Source of the DNA: Apophysomyces variabilis
Taxonomy: Eukaryota > Mucoromycota > Mucoromycetes > Mucorales > Mucoraceae
Direction: 5' to 3'
NCBI GenBank assembly: GCA_002749535.1
Contig: MZZL01000406.1
Coordinates: 483,386 to 547,385, forward strand
DNA: 64,000 nt
Position numbers and translations under genes: made by a program. Under the pieces are notes generated by a model, which worked only from the letters and a program-made list of their open reading frames with translations, had not been told where the DNA came from and did not search any database. The stretch's first letter is position 1. Every line of letters begins with the position of its first letter. Positions 11,901-23,769 of the stretch are shown here, in pieces.

Positions 11901-12550
11901 TCCTGTGGAAACCGGAAATGGAGGACAAAGAACCGATACTCTCCCATTCAACGGTTCCCCTCGTCATACAATGCTTTCGAACGCGGTCCAAAATTCGGTC
12001 ATTGGTAGGAAGGCGAAATGCAAAATCAAAAAGGGGCGGCAATACTGATAATGGTCGAATAGATACACATACTTCCCAGATGCATGCCAACATGTCGCAG
12101 CCTACACAGCTGCTAGTCCAAGCCCTAGGTGACTTGACAGAACGGCCATGTCCTGTCGAATTTTTCCACAGGTTAGGATCATACTTTGAACGTGAGCCCG
12201 TTACACGCGGCAAGACTCTTTGGCGCGAAGGAGATCCTTGCGATTACCTCTTATTACTGGAACATGGTTCGCTAAGGAGTCTAATGCATGTCAATCACGA
12301 TGAAGTTACAGTGGAAACGATCCTTCCCGGCACAGTTGTAGGGGAGCTGGGTCTCTTCACATCCAACGCTAAGCGGAGCCGATCTCTTGTGGTTGAGCAA
12401 GACTCCGTTATTTGGAAGCTTTCGGCTGACAGATTTATGGATTTGATTGCTGATGATCCTCAAATGGCCAACCGCTTTGTTCTGCTGACACTTTATTTCT
12501 CATCCGAACGATTGGATATCATGACGCGTTATGCATTTCAACTGCATTAA
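8925..12550 (+). CDS. VSB1: SulP (SLC26-like) transporter with STAS and cyclic-nucleotide-binding-like domain
   Basis: Exons 8925-9063, 9167-9685, 9738-9813, 9877-9939, 9999-10012 (14 nt), 10106-10127 (22 nt), 10183-10769, 10820-10951, 11005-11862, 11900-12004 and 12063-12550 give 1000 aa. After a polar N-terminus of about 230 residues comes the SulP membrane core with MFFVSCIVAQIVYSCGGS, the short GGNGSMMIEV region, LIGFFPRHILVGTIGGVGWF and VLHVPINVPALG. A STAS domain follows (FLVLDLQLVQGLDFSAAEAF). The last exon encodes a cNMP-binding-like fold (LWREGDPCDYLLLLEHGS, GELGLFTSNAKRSRSL); its phosphate-binding cassette lacks the usual RAA/RTA pattern, so ligand binding is doubtful. This three-part architecture matches yeast YGR125W/Vsb1, a vacuolar-membrane protein linked to basic amino acid storage. 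The substrate is inferred from that match only. Confidence 0.9.
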
Positions 12551-12626
12551 ATGGCAAACAATTTCATAATAACGATATAAAAAAAAATTAAGCATTGCAA
12601 TCATAATATATCATCCTTTTTTTTTT

Positions 12627-14034
12627 CTAAACTTCCATATCTTGTACGCGCCACATGTACCAAGAGGCGACTGTTCGGTAAGGCTAATATAGCTTTAAAT
12701 CAATTGCTTTTGTTCAGAAGATCCAAAGGCTACATACCTGCCATATCTCTGATAATTTCCGCATTTCTTCAGGAGAAGGAAGCGTATTTTTCTTCGTTGA
12801 TAATCCAAAATGAACTGCCATGCCTTTACGGATGCCTGTAATAGTAAAAGAGTACATGAGGACATGGTCTAGACTGTGGTACACCCGATAATCCCATTAC
12901 CAAGGTCAGTCACCGGCAGCACATCGGGATGGCACAACTGTTGATCTAATTAAACAACGTATAACCCAGTCCTTAATCACCTACATTAAACATTAAGAAC
13001 ATATCGACAGTCCACTATGGAAAATGTGTTTAGCTCACAAAAATAGCTAGTTTCTCTATGTTGCTGTACCTGGCCAATCCCCTTGACTGTACACAGTAAC
13101 TTCGAAATCTCTTCATCCGACATACTATCTAGGTGTTCTGGCACAATTACTTTATCTGCAAACTTTTGCGCGAGATCCTGGATATAGGAGGCCTATGAAA
13201 CGCATTTGTTAATATATCTCAATAGCAGACGTGTAGCAGATCCTATTTTAGCTACCTTGCGAGCCGAAAGACCTACGGAACGTAATTCATCCAAGGTCTT
13301 GCTTAAGACTTCTTCAGGTGACGGAAACCAGACGAACTCTGCCTTGGCAAGATCTGGAACCGGGATCGGTGAATTGAATAGTTTGATAAAGCGCGTGTAA
13401 ATAGACAAAGCCGCCTTTCCATGAATTTGCTGGTAGATAATGGACCGGGCCAATGCTCTGGAGAATGTAGGATACATAAAATTATTTGATGCTTTTTCCA
13501 CTGATTTAGGGTGTCTTCACCTAAACGCGTTGGCACTGTCAGCACGAGCAATGCGTTCCTGGAACTCCCGAAATGATTCCTCGGTCATTACAGCGGCGAG
13601 TTTCGGGTCCACTTTCCTCAAATGGGCTGCTGCATCGTTAAAATTATAAGATCTGGATATCACAGTGAGCGGCATTAATTGTGCTACTTCGCCTGCCAGT
13701 GAAGTCTCGACGATCTCTTTCTGTTGCTATCATATTAATGTCGAGGCTAAGAGGACGAAATCTTGTCGTAACATACTGTCTCTGTAGCTACTACTGCCCT
13801 TGCAGTTTTAGACTTCACCTGCAACGATTCAGTTCAGTAATTCATAGTTGTTACGGAATGACCTACAATTTTGACCGACTGCTTCTTTTTCGAAATTGTT
13901 CTGTAATTTCTAGTTGTGAGTATTGTTTGCTACCAAAAAGTTGTTCTTTACTTTGTTCCTGTTGATAATGGACGGCGTCCATAGTATACTGTTTTAGACA
14001 GACTTGCAATTCTCGAACTTTTCCTCAGTGACAT
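12627..14034 (-). CDS. MAG1: DNA-3-methyladenine glycosylase II (HhH-GPD, Mag/AlkA type)
   Basis: Ten exons: 14034-13952, about 13900-13867, 13818-13777, 13720-13521, 13457-13256, 13192-13070, 13014-12985 (30 nt), 12937-12901, 12835-12738 and 12683-12627; 301 aa. Basic N-terminus (MSLRKSSRIASLSK, ISKKKQ) suggests nuclear targeting. The catalytic core has FRALARSIIYQQIHGKAA, the helix-hairpin-helix VKGIGQWTVDMFL and the catalytic aspartate D249 in LPVTDLGIRKGM. It ends with SWYMWRVQDMEV. Family role: removes N3-methyladenine and other alkylated bases, starting base-excision repair. Exon 2 could begin 9 nt earlier at an alternative AG, adding three residues. Its 3' end faces the SulP gene across 76 bp and its start is divergent from the USP gene. 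Confidence 0.92.
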
Positions 14035-14206
14035 GGTTGGTATTGCTGCGCAAAATGAGAAGGTATTGAGCGGAATTTCAGCGAGTAGGGTGAGAGGGAA
14101 AAGGCCAAAAATCCAGTTCCGGATGTTACACTATCTGCCTTTTTTAAACCCGACTTCCTACCCTTTTTTTCGCTGAAAGCTTGGTTCGTCCGAACGCTAC
14201 TTGTCA

Positions 14207-17200
14207 ATGAGTTTTCCTGCGTCTGGACCAATGCCGTCAGCCATTTCCCTCGCTGAACTGCATCAACGAGCGGCCGTGGACAAGAACGATACCACAAAGT
14301 ATGCTGTTAAGAGCTGGATTAGCTCCGTCAGTAAATTGTATGCGCAGGTAGAATAACGAAATTGCTTGGCTTGCGATAGTTCCTGCTAATGTTGTCGTCT
14401 TAATAGGGCGATTGGGCTCTACGAAATGAATCACTTGAAGACGCCTACGTTTTCTATTTGAAAGGTTGCAGGTAAATCCAAGGCTACATCTTGGGTGGTC
14501 TGGCGGACTCACGAGAGAGGTTAGCATTATGGTAGAGATCATAAAGAGGCATCCTGCCTACAATGAAGCGAGAAAGGATAATCTTTACTTACAACTAAAA
14601 AAGGTAAAAGAACCCTGGGTAGGGAAAACGTAAAAGTTGATGGAAGGTTTTTACAGCGGACGAACGACGAGATATTAACTATCTTGGAAGACCTTGGCCG
14701 AAAACTGGAACTGCGTTTTAGTAAGCCAGTAGAAGATGATGACTTGCAACGTGTGATGGAAAAATACCCGGCTTTGCCTCCTGTATCGAATGCTAGTTCT
14801 CCCTCGGAATCTCCAAGCAGTGTCTCAGGGAAAACGCTGAGTGATCTGTCATTAGATGATCTCCCGTCCGTACCTACACATCAATTGCCGTTTAAGAAAA
14901 TGAACATGCCGGAACCTCACCCTGTGGTGACAACACCTGCACCTGAACTGCCTGCACCTCGTTCCGCAGAACTGTCTCCTGCGCATCAGGACTTCCCATC
15001 GTTGACCAACAATGTCTTCCCATCATCTATGGTAGTGCAACCTTTAGAATTAGCGAAATGGATCACTACGAAGAAAAATCCGCCCAGCGTACTGTTGCTT
15101 GATGTGCGACCTCGAGAAATGTTTAATCACGGATGCATAAAGCATAAATGGGTGGTTCAAATTGAACCTCTTGTTTTACGGCGAGAGTGAGTGTTTCTGT
15201 ATTTTATACCATATCATTAACTGGGGACTCACCGAAATGGAAAGTGTATCTTCCCACAAGATACAAGAATCTTTAGTTCTTAATCCCGACACAGAACAAC
15301 AACTTTTCTCCAGACGCCATCAATGTGATATTGTCGTTTATTACGATCAAGACTCTCAAGATATCCGAAATGCGAATGAACCTCTGAGGAATTTGAAGGC
15401 TGCGATCTATGAACTAGAATTTTCGAAAAGTTTGGTCAGGATACCTATGATGTTAGCTGGTGGTTTCGATGCATGGAAGGCTGCTATTGGTGACCGAGGT
15501 ATATACCAGTTTACACCAGACAATGATAGCAAACCAAGAAAGGATGAGAAAAGGAAGGATCATGGAGTCCGCCATTGGTTACGTGATGTTGTCGGTAAAG
15601 GCGCTCATCTTAGTGACTTGAAACCGGTGGTGGTTCACCATACTCTCTATGACTACGTAAGATCTAACAAGTGGAATCAGCAATTAGGAGCTGACTAGTC
15701 TATGATAGTTTAATCACAAGAGAGGTGAGCATGATATGCAATCGATGAGTCAACCAAACGAGCATCGTCCTGCATTACAAGGCATTTTCGCTCATTCACT
15801 CACACCACCAGCTTCAACAACACCACCGATACCTGTTACTGGTCATATGAGTATGCCAATGCCGGAACCCTTCTATCCAACAAACACTATCGAAGCTTCT
15901 ATATCCCAAAAATACCCAGATATCCAACCAAACGCTTCGGAGAAGTTTGGTGGAGGACTTCACCGACGAAACACTTTTATCGATAACCCGTTCCATGGAT
16001 TTACGGCGACATCCACCAATCTTTATGATGTGCCCCCCGTGCCTGCCAAACCCACGCGCCCTTTACCTCCCCCACCACAGGTTTCTACGCAGAGACCTCC
16101 GGTACCCGCCAAACCTCCAGGGTTAACTACACCAAGTTCAGCGGTTTCATCGGGCCCTCGGGATGGTCGATTAGCGCCTGTGTCGGACAGTTCCTTCTCT
16201 CAGCTTGGAGCTGTCATGATTGGAACAACAGGTCTCAAGAACTTGGGTAACACATGTTTCATGAATTCAATTATTCAGTGCTTAAGTGGGACTATTCCGC
16301 TAGCTCGTTACTTTATCTGTAAGTGTAGGATGCATCTTTTGTTTTGTATTTACTTAACGTTCTCCCGATTAGCGGGCACATTCAAGCAGCACATTAACCG
16401 GGATAATCCATTGGGAACTGGCGGAGTGTTGGCAGAAGGATTTGCGGATCTATTACGAGTCATGTGGAGCGAGAATTACAATTTCATTTCTCCAGTTGCA
16501 TTTCGTGTAAGTTTCAAAATCTGGGCAGAATAGCGAATAATTCATATATATGCCGATGTAGGAAGCACTTGTACGGTTCGCTCCTCAATTTTCAGGCACG
16601 GAGCAACAGGATTCTCAAGAATTCTTGACGTTCTTATTAGACGGGTTGCACGAAGATGTGAATTTGGTAGTCAAAAGACCACCTCCGCTTCCAGAAGACC
16701 CGGATGAAGAGGAAAAGTTTGAGCTATTACCGGACTGGCATGCAAGCGGGATTGCGTGGGAAAAGTACCTGGCGAGGAACACAAGCATCGTTGTTAGTTT
16801 GCTACAGGGCCAATACAGAAGCCGGTTAACTTGTTTGACTTGCCATAAGGTGAATATAATACATATGGAGCAAGAAATGCATTTGGTCTAATTGTCTTTT
16901 ATTGCAGACATCCACAACCTATAACACGTTTATGTCGCTCTCGCTCCCGATTCCTGCAGGTCGCACGGGACCGCCCAAAGTTTCACTTTATCAATGTCTT
17001 GATTATTTCGTGAAGGAGGAAGTCTTGGAAAATGACGATGCATGGTAAACTTTTGAAATGGGGTTATGCTGCTGTGTGGCTAAAATTAGCTTAAACTTTT
17101 TTACAGGCATTGCCCTCGATGCAAAACGCTCCGGCGAAGCAGCAAAAGCCTTACGTTATCAAGACTACCTGACGTTCTTTTGATCCATTTAAAGCGATTT

Positions 17201-17743
17201 TCATTTGATGGACCGTTCCGTGACAAGTTGGATACAATTGTTGATGCACCTGTCAGGTAATAAGCGAGAGTCTTCACGAACGTTCTGTTCCAACTTGTGG
17301 CAAATAGGGGACTGGATTTGTCTGGCTATGTCCCAAACACTATGTTTTCTCCGGAAAAATCGGTAGAGAAACCATCCCTTAATTATGACCTATACGGTGT
17401 CTCCGTAAGTGACCTTGACACCTTTACTACTAGTAACAAAGCTGGCTTATCTTATTTGGCTTAGAATCACTATGGTTCTTTAACCGGTGGACATTGTATG
17501 TAGAATGCATTTATGCCCAACTTGGAAGCTGAGTTTTTTTCTAGACACCGCTTGCGTTCGTAACGGCTATCGTAATGAATGGCATAACTTTGATGATACC
17601 CGATTTTCAGTGTGCGAAGAGAACAAAGTATTGGTAAGTGTTCAATGTGTATATATTCTGTACGAATAATTCCTGATCTACATTCTTTCTCTTAGACCCG
17701 GGCTGCATACAATCTGTTCTATGTGCGTTCAACTGTGGGGTGA
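14207..17743 (+). CDS. DOA4: Ubiquitin carboxyl-terminal hydrolase with rhodanese domain (Doa4/USP8 type)
   Basis: Fourteen exons: 14207-14347, 14407-14471, 14525-14603, 14657-15186, 15245-15656, 15709-16318, 16373-16506, 16562-16849, 16908-17044, 17107-17256, 17308-17404, 17465-17495, 17545-17633 and 17696-17743; 936 aa. N-terminal helical MIT/USP8-dimer-like region (YVFYLKGCSIMVEII, about aa 45-100), then a rhodanese-like domain (LLLDVRPREMFNHG...CDIVVYYDQDSQ) that lacks a cysteine at the active loop and so should be inactive. Two PPVPAKP repeats near aa 518-545 look like SH3 ligands. The USP domain has the Cys box GNTCFMNSIIQCLS (C592), zinc-ribbon CLTCHK/CPRCK, and the His box YGSLTGGHYTAC (H891) with D908. 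Role by family: recycles ubiquitin from cargo at endosomes. The start is the first ATG of the 172-bp divergent interval; a second in-frame ATG follows at codon 9. Confidence 0.93.
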
Positions 17744-17831
17744 AACTTTATGCAGAAAGAACAGTCCGTTTTCTCTCATTTTTAGAAAAAAGACGCCAAC
17801 AGAGAAGAGTGTAGCTTTTATTGAAAGACTC

Positions 17832-19813
17832 ATGTTGTTATTCTCTCGTTCTTATTTCGTTATAAACCGTGTACATACCATTAGACATTACAGCATTGCC
17901 CATTCTCTTACTCCACGAACAGCACAGTATTCTAATATAGTATCGGCACTTGCAGCAAGCGCTGATGCTCTTTTTTTATATTTTAGATTGCACGTATACT
18001 GGATGAACATGTCATAGGTCAAGAGCGTGCCAAAAAAATATTATCCGTGTCTGTATACAATCATTATGCACGTATTCAAAACAACCTCCTCCATCGTGAG
18101 GAGACGCCCTCAAAGGACCTAGTAGTAGCGCAACAACCCGAAGGACTGATAGCAGCAGACTACAGTTCAGGTACTAGTCTAATCTTCAGACTGCGTTACT
18201 TATAAACTTCTGAAGATGAGCCCCACACCCCATCACTGGAGCCAAGTTGGCTAAACTATCCTCACCATGAAGATAGTCCCATAGAGAAAGTCCCCGCAAT
18301 GTTGAAGGACCAGACTTTATTGGACAAAAGCAATGTGCTCTTGGTCGGACCAACAGGCTGTGGTATAGGACAATTAGGAGAAATCAACGAAAAGAGAACT
18401 CAAAGAACCTTTAGGAAAGACGTTACTCGCTAAAACATTGGCAGATATCCTGCAGGTTCCCTTTTCTATGTCGGACGCTACTCCATTTACACAAGCTGGT
18501 TATGTGGGAGAGGATGTTGAGTTGGTGATCCAACGACTCCTACAGGTAGATATACATTAAATCAACAAATAGAAGAGCGGGTTCCGATTGAGTACAGCTG
18601 ACATGAGTTCCTTTGGCGGTATGGTGTAGAGCTGCAGTTATGATGTAGCCAAGGCGGAAACCGGAATCGTATTCATTGACGAGATTGACAAGATTGCTCG
18701 TCGATCGGATCCTGTGACATCCAAAGATGTGGGCGGCGAAGGAGTCCAGCAAGCGTTACTGAGAATGCTCGAGGGTACAGTGGTGAATGTGGCTGATAAG
18801 GGTATGCCGGTGACTTCTTCCTCCTCCTCTTCCTCCAATACATCACGAAAAAGCGCAAACAATAATGCATTTATTGGTCTTCCGCTAGCCAAGGTCCCGC
18901 ATGGCGAAGGATATGCCGTCGACACATCCAATATTTTATTTATTCTTAGCGGCGCATTTGTGGGACTTGAAAAGATTGTCAAGGACCGGTTAGCAAAAGG
19001 GGTAGGCAAAAACGAGAAAAGATGTAAGAACAGAAAAAGTAATCATTGTTATTATTTGAATAGTCAATAGGATTCGCTGCTGACTTGCGAGAACCCGAGA
19101 ACGAGCATTCAATAGAATCAACAAATTGGTTAGATCATGTGGAATCGTATGATTTGATCAAGTACGGACTGATACCCGAATTTGTCGGTCGTCTACCTGT
19201 ATTGGCCAGCGTGAATTCACTTTCGGAAGAAGACCTTGTCCGGGTTCTTACAGAACCCAAGAATTCGTTAGTGAAACAGTACGAAGGTCTATTTGCTTTA
19301 AATCAGGTAAATTCACTTTGTCTTTTCTGCTCTATTGTGTCTCTTTCAACCAAACACTATCCATTTGTTTCTGCTAAGATATCTATCAAGTTCACTAAAA
19401 AGGCCTTGCGTGCCGTGGCTCGACAAGCTATCAGCAAGCAGTCGGGGGCACGAGGTCTGCGGCGTATCATGGCAAGTAATCGTTGGTTTCCAAGAATCTG
19501 TAGGCTTACACACATTGATTTACCAAAGGAAAATTTGCTGTTGGATCCTATGTATGAGACACCGTCGTCTTCTGTACGTCATATTTTGATCACGGAAGAT
19601 GTTGTCCTGGGTCATTGTGCACCGCTTTACTATTCTCGAGGTCAAGCTGATCAAATGGAACAAACCCTTGAAAGTGAAGATAGTATGGACGGCAGATTAT
19701 CTCAGCGATGGCTTCCTTCTAGCGATACCAGCTGGAATCCTCCACAGATTGCGGCCTCTGATAACGCTTCTTTGCGTAAAGTAGTCGACGTTTATTACCA
19801 GGTAAAGATGTAA
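17832..19813 (+). CDS. MCX1: Mitochondrial ClpX-type AAA+ unfoldase
   Basis: Exons 17832-17939, 17987-18170, 18216-18362, 18415-18545, 18630-19001, 19064-19306, 19379-19471 and 19529-19813; 520 aa. The first 36 residues ([20 protein letters not shown]) are basic, hydroxylated and free of acids, as in a mitochondrial presequence. They are followed by [19 protein letters not shown], Walker A GPTGCGKT, the ClpX signature [13 protein letters not shown], Walker [37 protein letters not shown] and sensor-2 KQSGARGLR. The cysteine zinc-binding domain of bacterial ClpX is absent, as in fungal homologues. A Ser-rich insert (S7 run near 18820) sits in the large domain. Intron 7 (19472-19528) is GC-AG and in frame. 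The gene starts 88 bp after the USP stop codon. Confidence 0.92.
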
Positions 19814-19863
19814 AGAAGAAAAGGAAGGAGAGGAAATAAAAGGAAACCTGTTGCTACACTTCC

Positions 19864-22800
19864 TTAATGTTTCCCTTTACCTCGTTTTGACGGAGTTTCT
19901 AGTTTGGATAATGCCTAAGATGAATGTGGGGTTATCGCATCAAAACAAATGCACTCTATTAAAATAGTGAATCAATTTACCTGCGCCCGTTTTTTCATGG
20001 ATTCTTCAATATTATGATGTTGCTTCGTTAGTTCATTCCGTAACTTGTATTCCCTGGAACCTTTAGGATTCAGCCAAAGCAGTAATTCTTGTATCTATTA
20101 GGAAGAAATCGGATATTAAAACCACCCGCACTATGAAGGATAGTAGATGTTACCTCTTCAGGTTCCGAGTAACACTTCCACCATCCTTTGTAAGGTTCAG
20201 AGGGGTCATTCCTTAAATCTTCCATCCGTTGTGATAACCATTCGCATTCTTCTGTAAGACCCTGAGCTTTCATCAATTCGAGAATGAACTGTTGATCACC
20301 ATCCCCGTCCCATGGATGCTCTGGCTCTTCCACCTGTTCGCGCTCCATAAGCATCAAGATATCTACATCACTAGGACTCTGAACATAGAGGCGGCCGGTA
20401 CCATATGTATCAGAGGTACCAATGTTATCCAGGTAAAAATACCGATTGTAGAATCTATCCCGGCCCAGCGGACGAACTCTCAATGTCATGTATTTCCTCA
20501 TATCTTTCTCCAGCTGCTCTTCCTATTACAGCTCGTGAACCTATATACCTTCCTTTCCTTCAATCAAGAATTACCCTTTTCCGCAATGCCTTCTCTTCTT
20601 CCTCCAACTTCCGCCGTTCTTCTGCTTTTTGCCGCATTTCTTGATTTTTGGCTTTGACAGCTTCCCGTTGTTTTTCATACATTTTCTTACGCATCGCCTC
20701 CATTTCTTCTCGCTGCTTCTGCTTTTGTTTCAATTTTTCCTGCCGTGACAAATGCCTTCTTTCATGACCCTTTAATCGATGACTTGAACTGGAACAGTAA
20801 ACATCATGACGTTCCTAAAAATGGATGCTTACGAATCACTATCTCCAGAATTGTCCGATTCTTCGTCTGAATCATCGCTTGAACCGCTTTCTTCCGTATC
20901 TTCTTCTTCCTCTTCCTCGGAACTCTCCTCTTTATCTTGCTTTTCTTCCCGATCTCGTCGATCCAGCTCTATCCGACGGGCCGCTCTAAAATAAATGTCA
21001 ATTTTAACTATGTTCCGAACTGGCTAGATAACGTACAAGCTTTTGCTTTCCTTGTTGATCTCAACTTTTTGGCGTCTAAACTCGGTCAATTGCTCTTGGC
21101 ACTGTTCCATATATTCCCTTATGATATGTAATTAAAATGAGCAAAAGATTGCTTTTTCCTTTTTTACGCTTTTCTCCAGCTTACTTAATTAGTGTGGATT
21201 CATTGACGACGTTTATGAGAAACTCAAGGATCGCCAGTTTGTATTTAACATTCAATGTCGGGTATTGGCGTTCTCGTTCAGCAATAGTTGAATTATTTCG
21301 TGGTACAAGATGTCGTAAGATCTGATCCAAGTTAGGAATAAGTTCAGGTGTGGCGACTTCGTTGAGGCAACCGATTAACGCTGTTTCCCATCCTTTGCGA
21401 TCATGACCAGCACATATGTCCTTAGCATCCCAGTTATCTCCGATTTTGAGTTGCTCAGCATCTCGCCATCCACGCTCCACCTTTGTCCGCCTCAGTCGTG
21501 ATAATGCACTGCTGGAGTCATCCTCAGTGTGCATCTTACCATTTCTCTCAGGATCTTCTTCAAGTGCATCCAAATAATCTTCCACCGCATTCCCGCTCGC
21601 AATTTCATTAGCAATATCCTCTCTTCGTTCTTTGATGATTACGTTTAACAGACACACATTACTCTCAATCATAATAGTTGCCTTGGGTTGATGAGAAGTA
21701 TGAAATAATGCACGTTGAAATTCGTCTATGCTGAATGGCGTCAACTGTAAAGGTTCTGAAAAAATCGCAAGGAAACTCCAAATGGACAGCATTTTATCAA
21801 ACAGATCGTAAGGCATCGTACAGTCGTCATGAGGTATTGGTCTAGGTGGCCTTCCTCCACTCGGGTACGGAATACGCACATCATCATTAGGGCACTTTTC
21901 TGAAGACATGTCCACAAACAGCCAATTCATGTTTGGATCCTTCCTGTATATTGGTAAATCCAGATCTTCGATGGGGTATTTGATGGTTGTCTGCTTGCGT
22001 TTCGCTTCGCGCTGACGCTCTTTTTCCTCTTTTATCTTCGCCTTTTGCAAAAGAGTCTCCTCCCGCCGTGCACGTTTTTCCGCTTCCTTTTCATCTATAG
22101 TTTTTGCTTTTCTCTTTCGTGTTTTGGCGTAGGCAAGATCCTGGGCTTCCTGCAGATTCGGTGGTAACGTATTATCAATCCCGTATTGTCGAGCAATGTT
22201 CATCTAAAAATTGTATTGGAAACGTATTAAACCCAACTTCCTCTCTCTTTCTTTCTATTACCTTAACAATCCAGGGAGCGCCTACATAACTGTCTTTGTG
22301 AGCACATTCTCGAATAAATTGTTGTAGGACATGTCGGCAGAACGAGCGCTTGTCACGTCTATCGGTTGAGAAAGAAGCAAGTTCAACATAGGTAGTAGTA
22401 GATTAAGATCATGCAATTACTTGATTTCATCGCCTTCTACTATCCGTACGCAATTTTCAATTGCTTCTCCTTGTTCATTTATCAGTTGCACCCTATATCG
22501 AAGTGCGACCTGTGCTTGAGGAATATCTGCATCGCTAGTTTCATCAGGTATTCTCTCCTCCTCATCCATTAACAAATCCTGATCATTATGTTGCATAGAA
22601 GTTGTAGGCGTTGGGTGAAGAAACGCGTCCGGGAAGCGCAAACGTCCGTTTGGTTGTCGAGGAATAGTGTCATCGTCTGACTCGGTCGTATCGGATGATG
22701 TCTCGATAGATGCGACCTTGTGCTTGGTCTTCTTTACCGGAGGAGCTTGGTATGTTCCATTCTCCACATTCGGGAGTATGTCAATAATCCGAGCCAGGTA

Positions 22801-23461
22801 ACTGCATGTAATATAAGGAACGAGGGCTAAAATTGCGGTGAAATTGGCTTACGTTTGGTCGCCTAGGATACAATGAGCGATTTCACCCACTGCGAAGTTG
22901 AAACGGAAGTATGTGTAGATATCTTCAACGAGTGAATCAAGGCGTACAGTTTCTATTCGTGCATTAAATTTCTTCTGCTGTATGGGATCGATAATAACTC
23001 ACGGAATTGCAATCGACGTAAGATACGTTTACGAAGTGGTTCGCAAAACTGAAATTCCGCTCTGTAGCAGTAGGCTCGTTCACTTTCGAGTGCTTGTTCA
23101 TATGTCAAATGTTGTCGTCCTGTAAGTTCGCATTGCCACTGTGGTTGTAGATAGAACATTAGACGATTAATATAGGATCTGTAGAACAAAAAATTTGCAC
23201 GTGAGTTAAGGAACAATACGAAATGAGTCGAGTGAAATGGCGGGAATGGACAAAAGGGTCATCTCTAGTGTAAGAGTGTGCATTATGAAAAAGTAAGATA
23301 GCGAAATAGCATATTATTAAATATTGATGCGAAAAAGGATACTCGTAGCTTGTGAATATTTCGTTTGTAAAACGCAAGTACCAAACTTCTTTCCGTTTCT
23401 TCTTCGGATCGTATGGAATGGGAGCTGTCAGAGGTATACGCTGGCTATTTAACAAAGGCAT
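19864..23461 (-). CDS. ITC1: Itc1/Acf1-like ISWI-complex subunit (WAC and WHIM-type domains)
   Basis: Twelve exons: 23461-23343, 23178-23003, 22952-22853, 22801-22421, 22358-22262, 22203-21185, 21117-21037, 20985-20833, 20788-20575, 20522-20154, 20094-19981 and 19914-19864; 957 aa. The N-terminus carries a WAC domain (EVWYLRFTNEIFTSYESY, WQCELTGRQHLTYEQAL). A DDT-like region lies in the long exon 6 (MPYDLFDKMLSIWSFLAIF). Highly charged coiled-coil stretches follow (EAEKRARREETLLQKAK; ERRKLEEEEKALRKR). The WHIM part is LGRDRFYNRYFYLDNIG with GWWKCYSEPEE. Family role: non-catalytic subunit that directs the ISWI ATPase in nucleosome spacing and repression. The stop lies only 50 bp from the stop of clpX on the other strand. 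Start chosen at the ATG just before the WAC domain. Confidence 0.9.
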
Positions 23462-23769
23462 TTATGGTTGAAGATGAAGTGCGGTGTATGCGCGATATAT
23501 GTATACAGGTTTGAGGACAGATAAATGGAAGGAAAGGAAAGTGGTTTTTGCTGCTGCTCGGTGGTGTTTTTTTACGTCGGGTTGGGGCCGACACCCAAGT
23601 TTGTGCCTCAACAAACAGTTTACCATACAAAGTCACGAACACTCCGACCATCTTTACTACTATGTATAACATGCGATTCATGCGACCCTTTTCTTCCTGC
23701 TGCCTTTATCTATCAATCGCCATACTATAACACATCTTTGATTTTCCTATCAATGGCTGGTAAGTTTCT

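Noticed and set aside
15654..15735. Stop codons after QQLGAD taken as the end of a separate rhodanese gene
   Set aside because: A 52-nt GTAAGA...GATAG intron joins LYDY to FNHKRGEHD in phase, linking the rhodanese and USP parts as in the known family.
22953..23216. Continuous minus ORF through RRLQFRELLSIPYSRR in itc1
   Set aside because: It ends at once after the conserved WAC part. A 50-nt GT-AG intron restores LQFQTVRLDSLVED and the frame to the rest of the gene.
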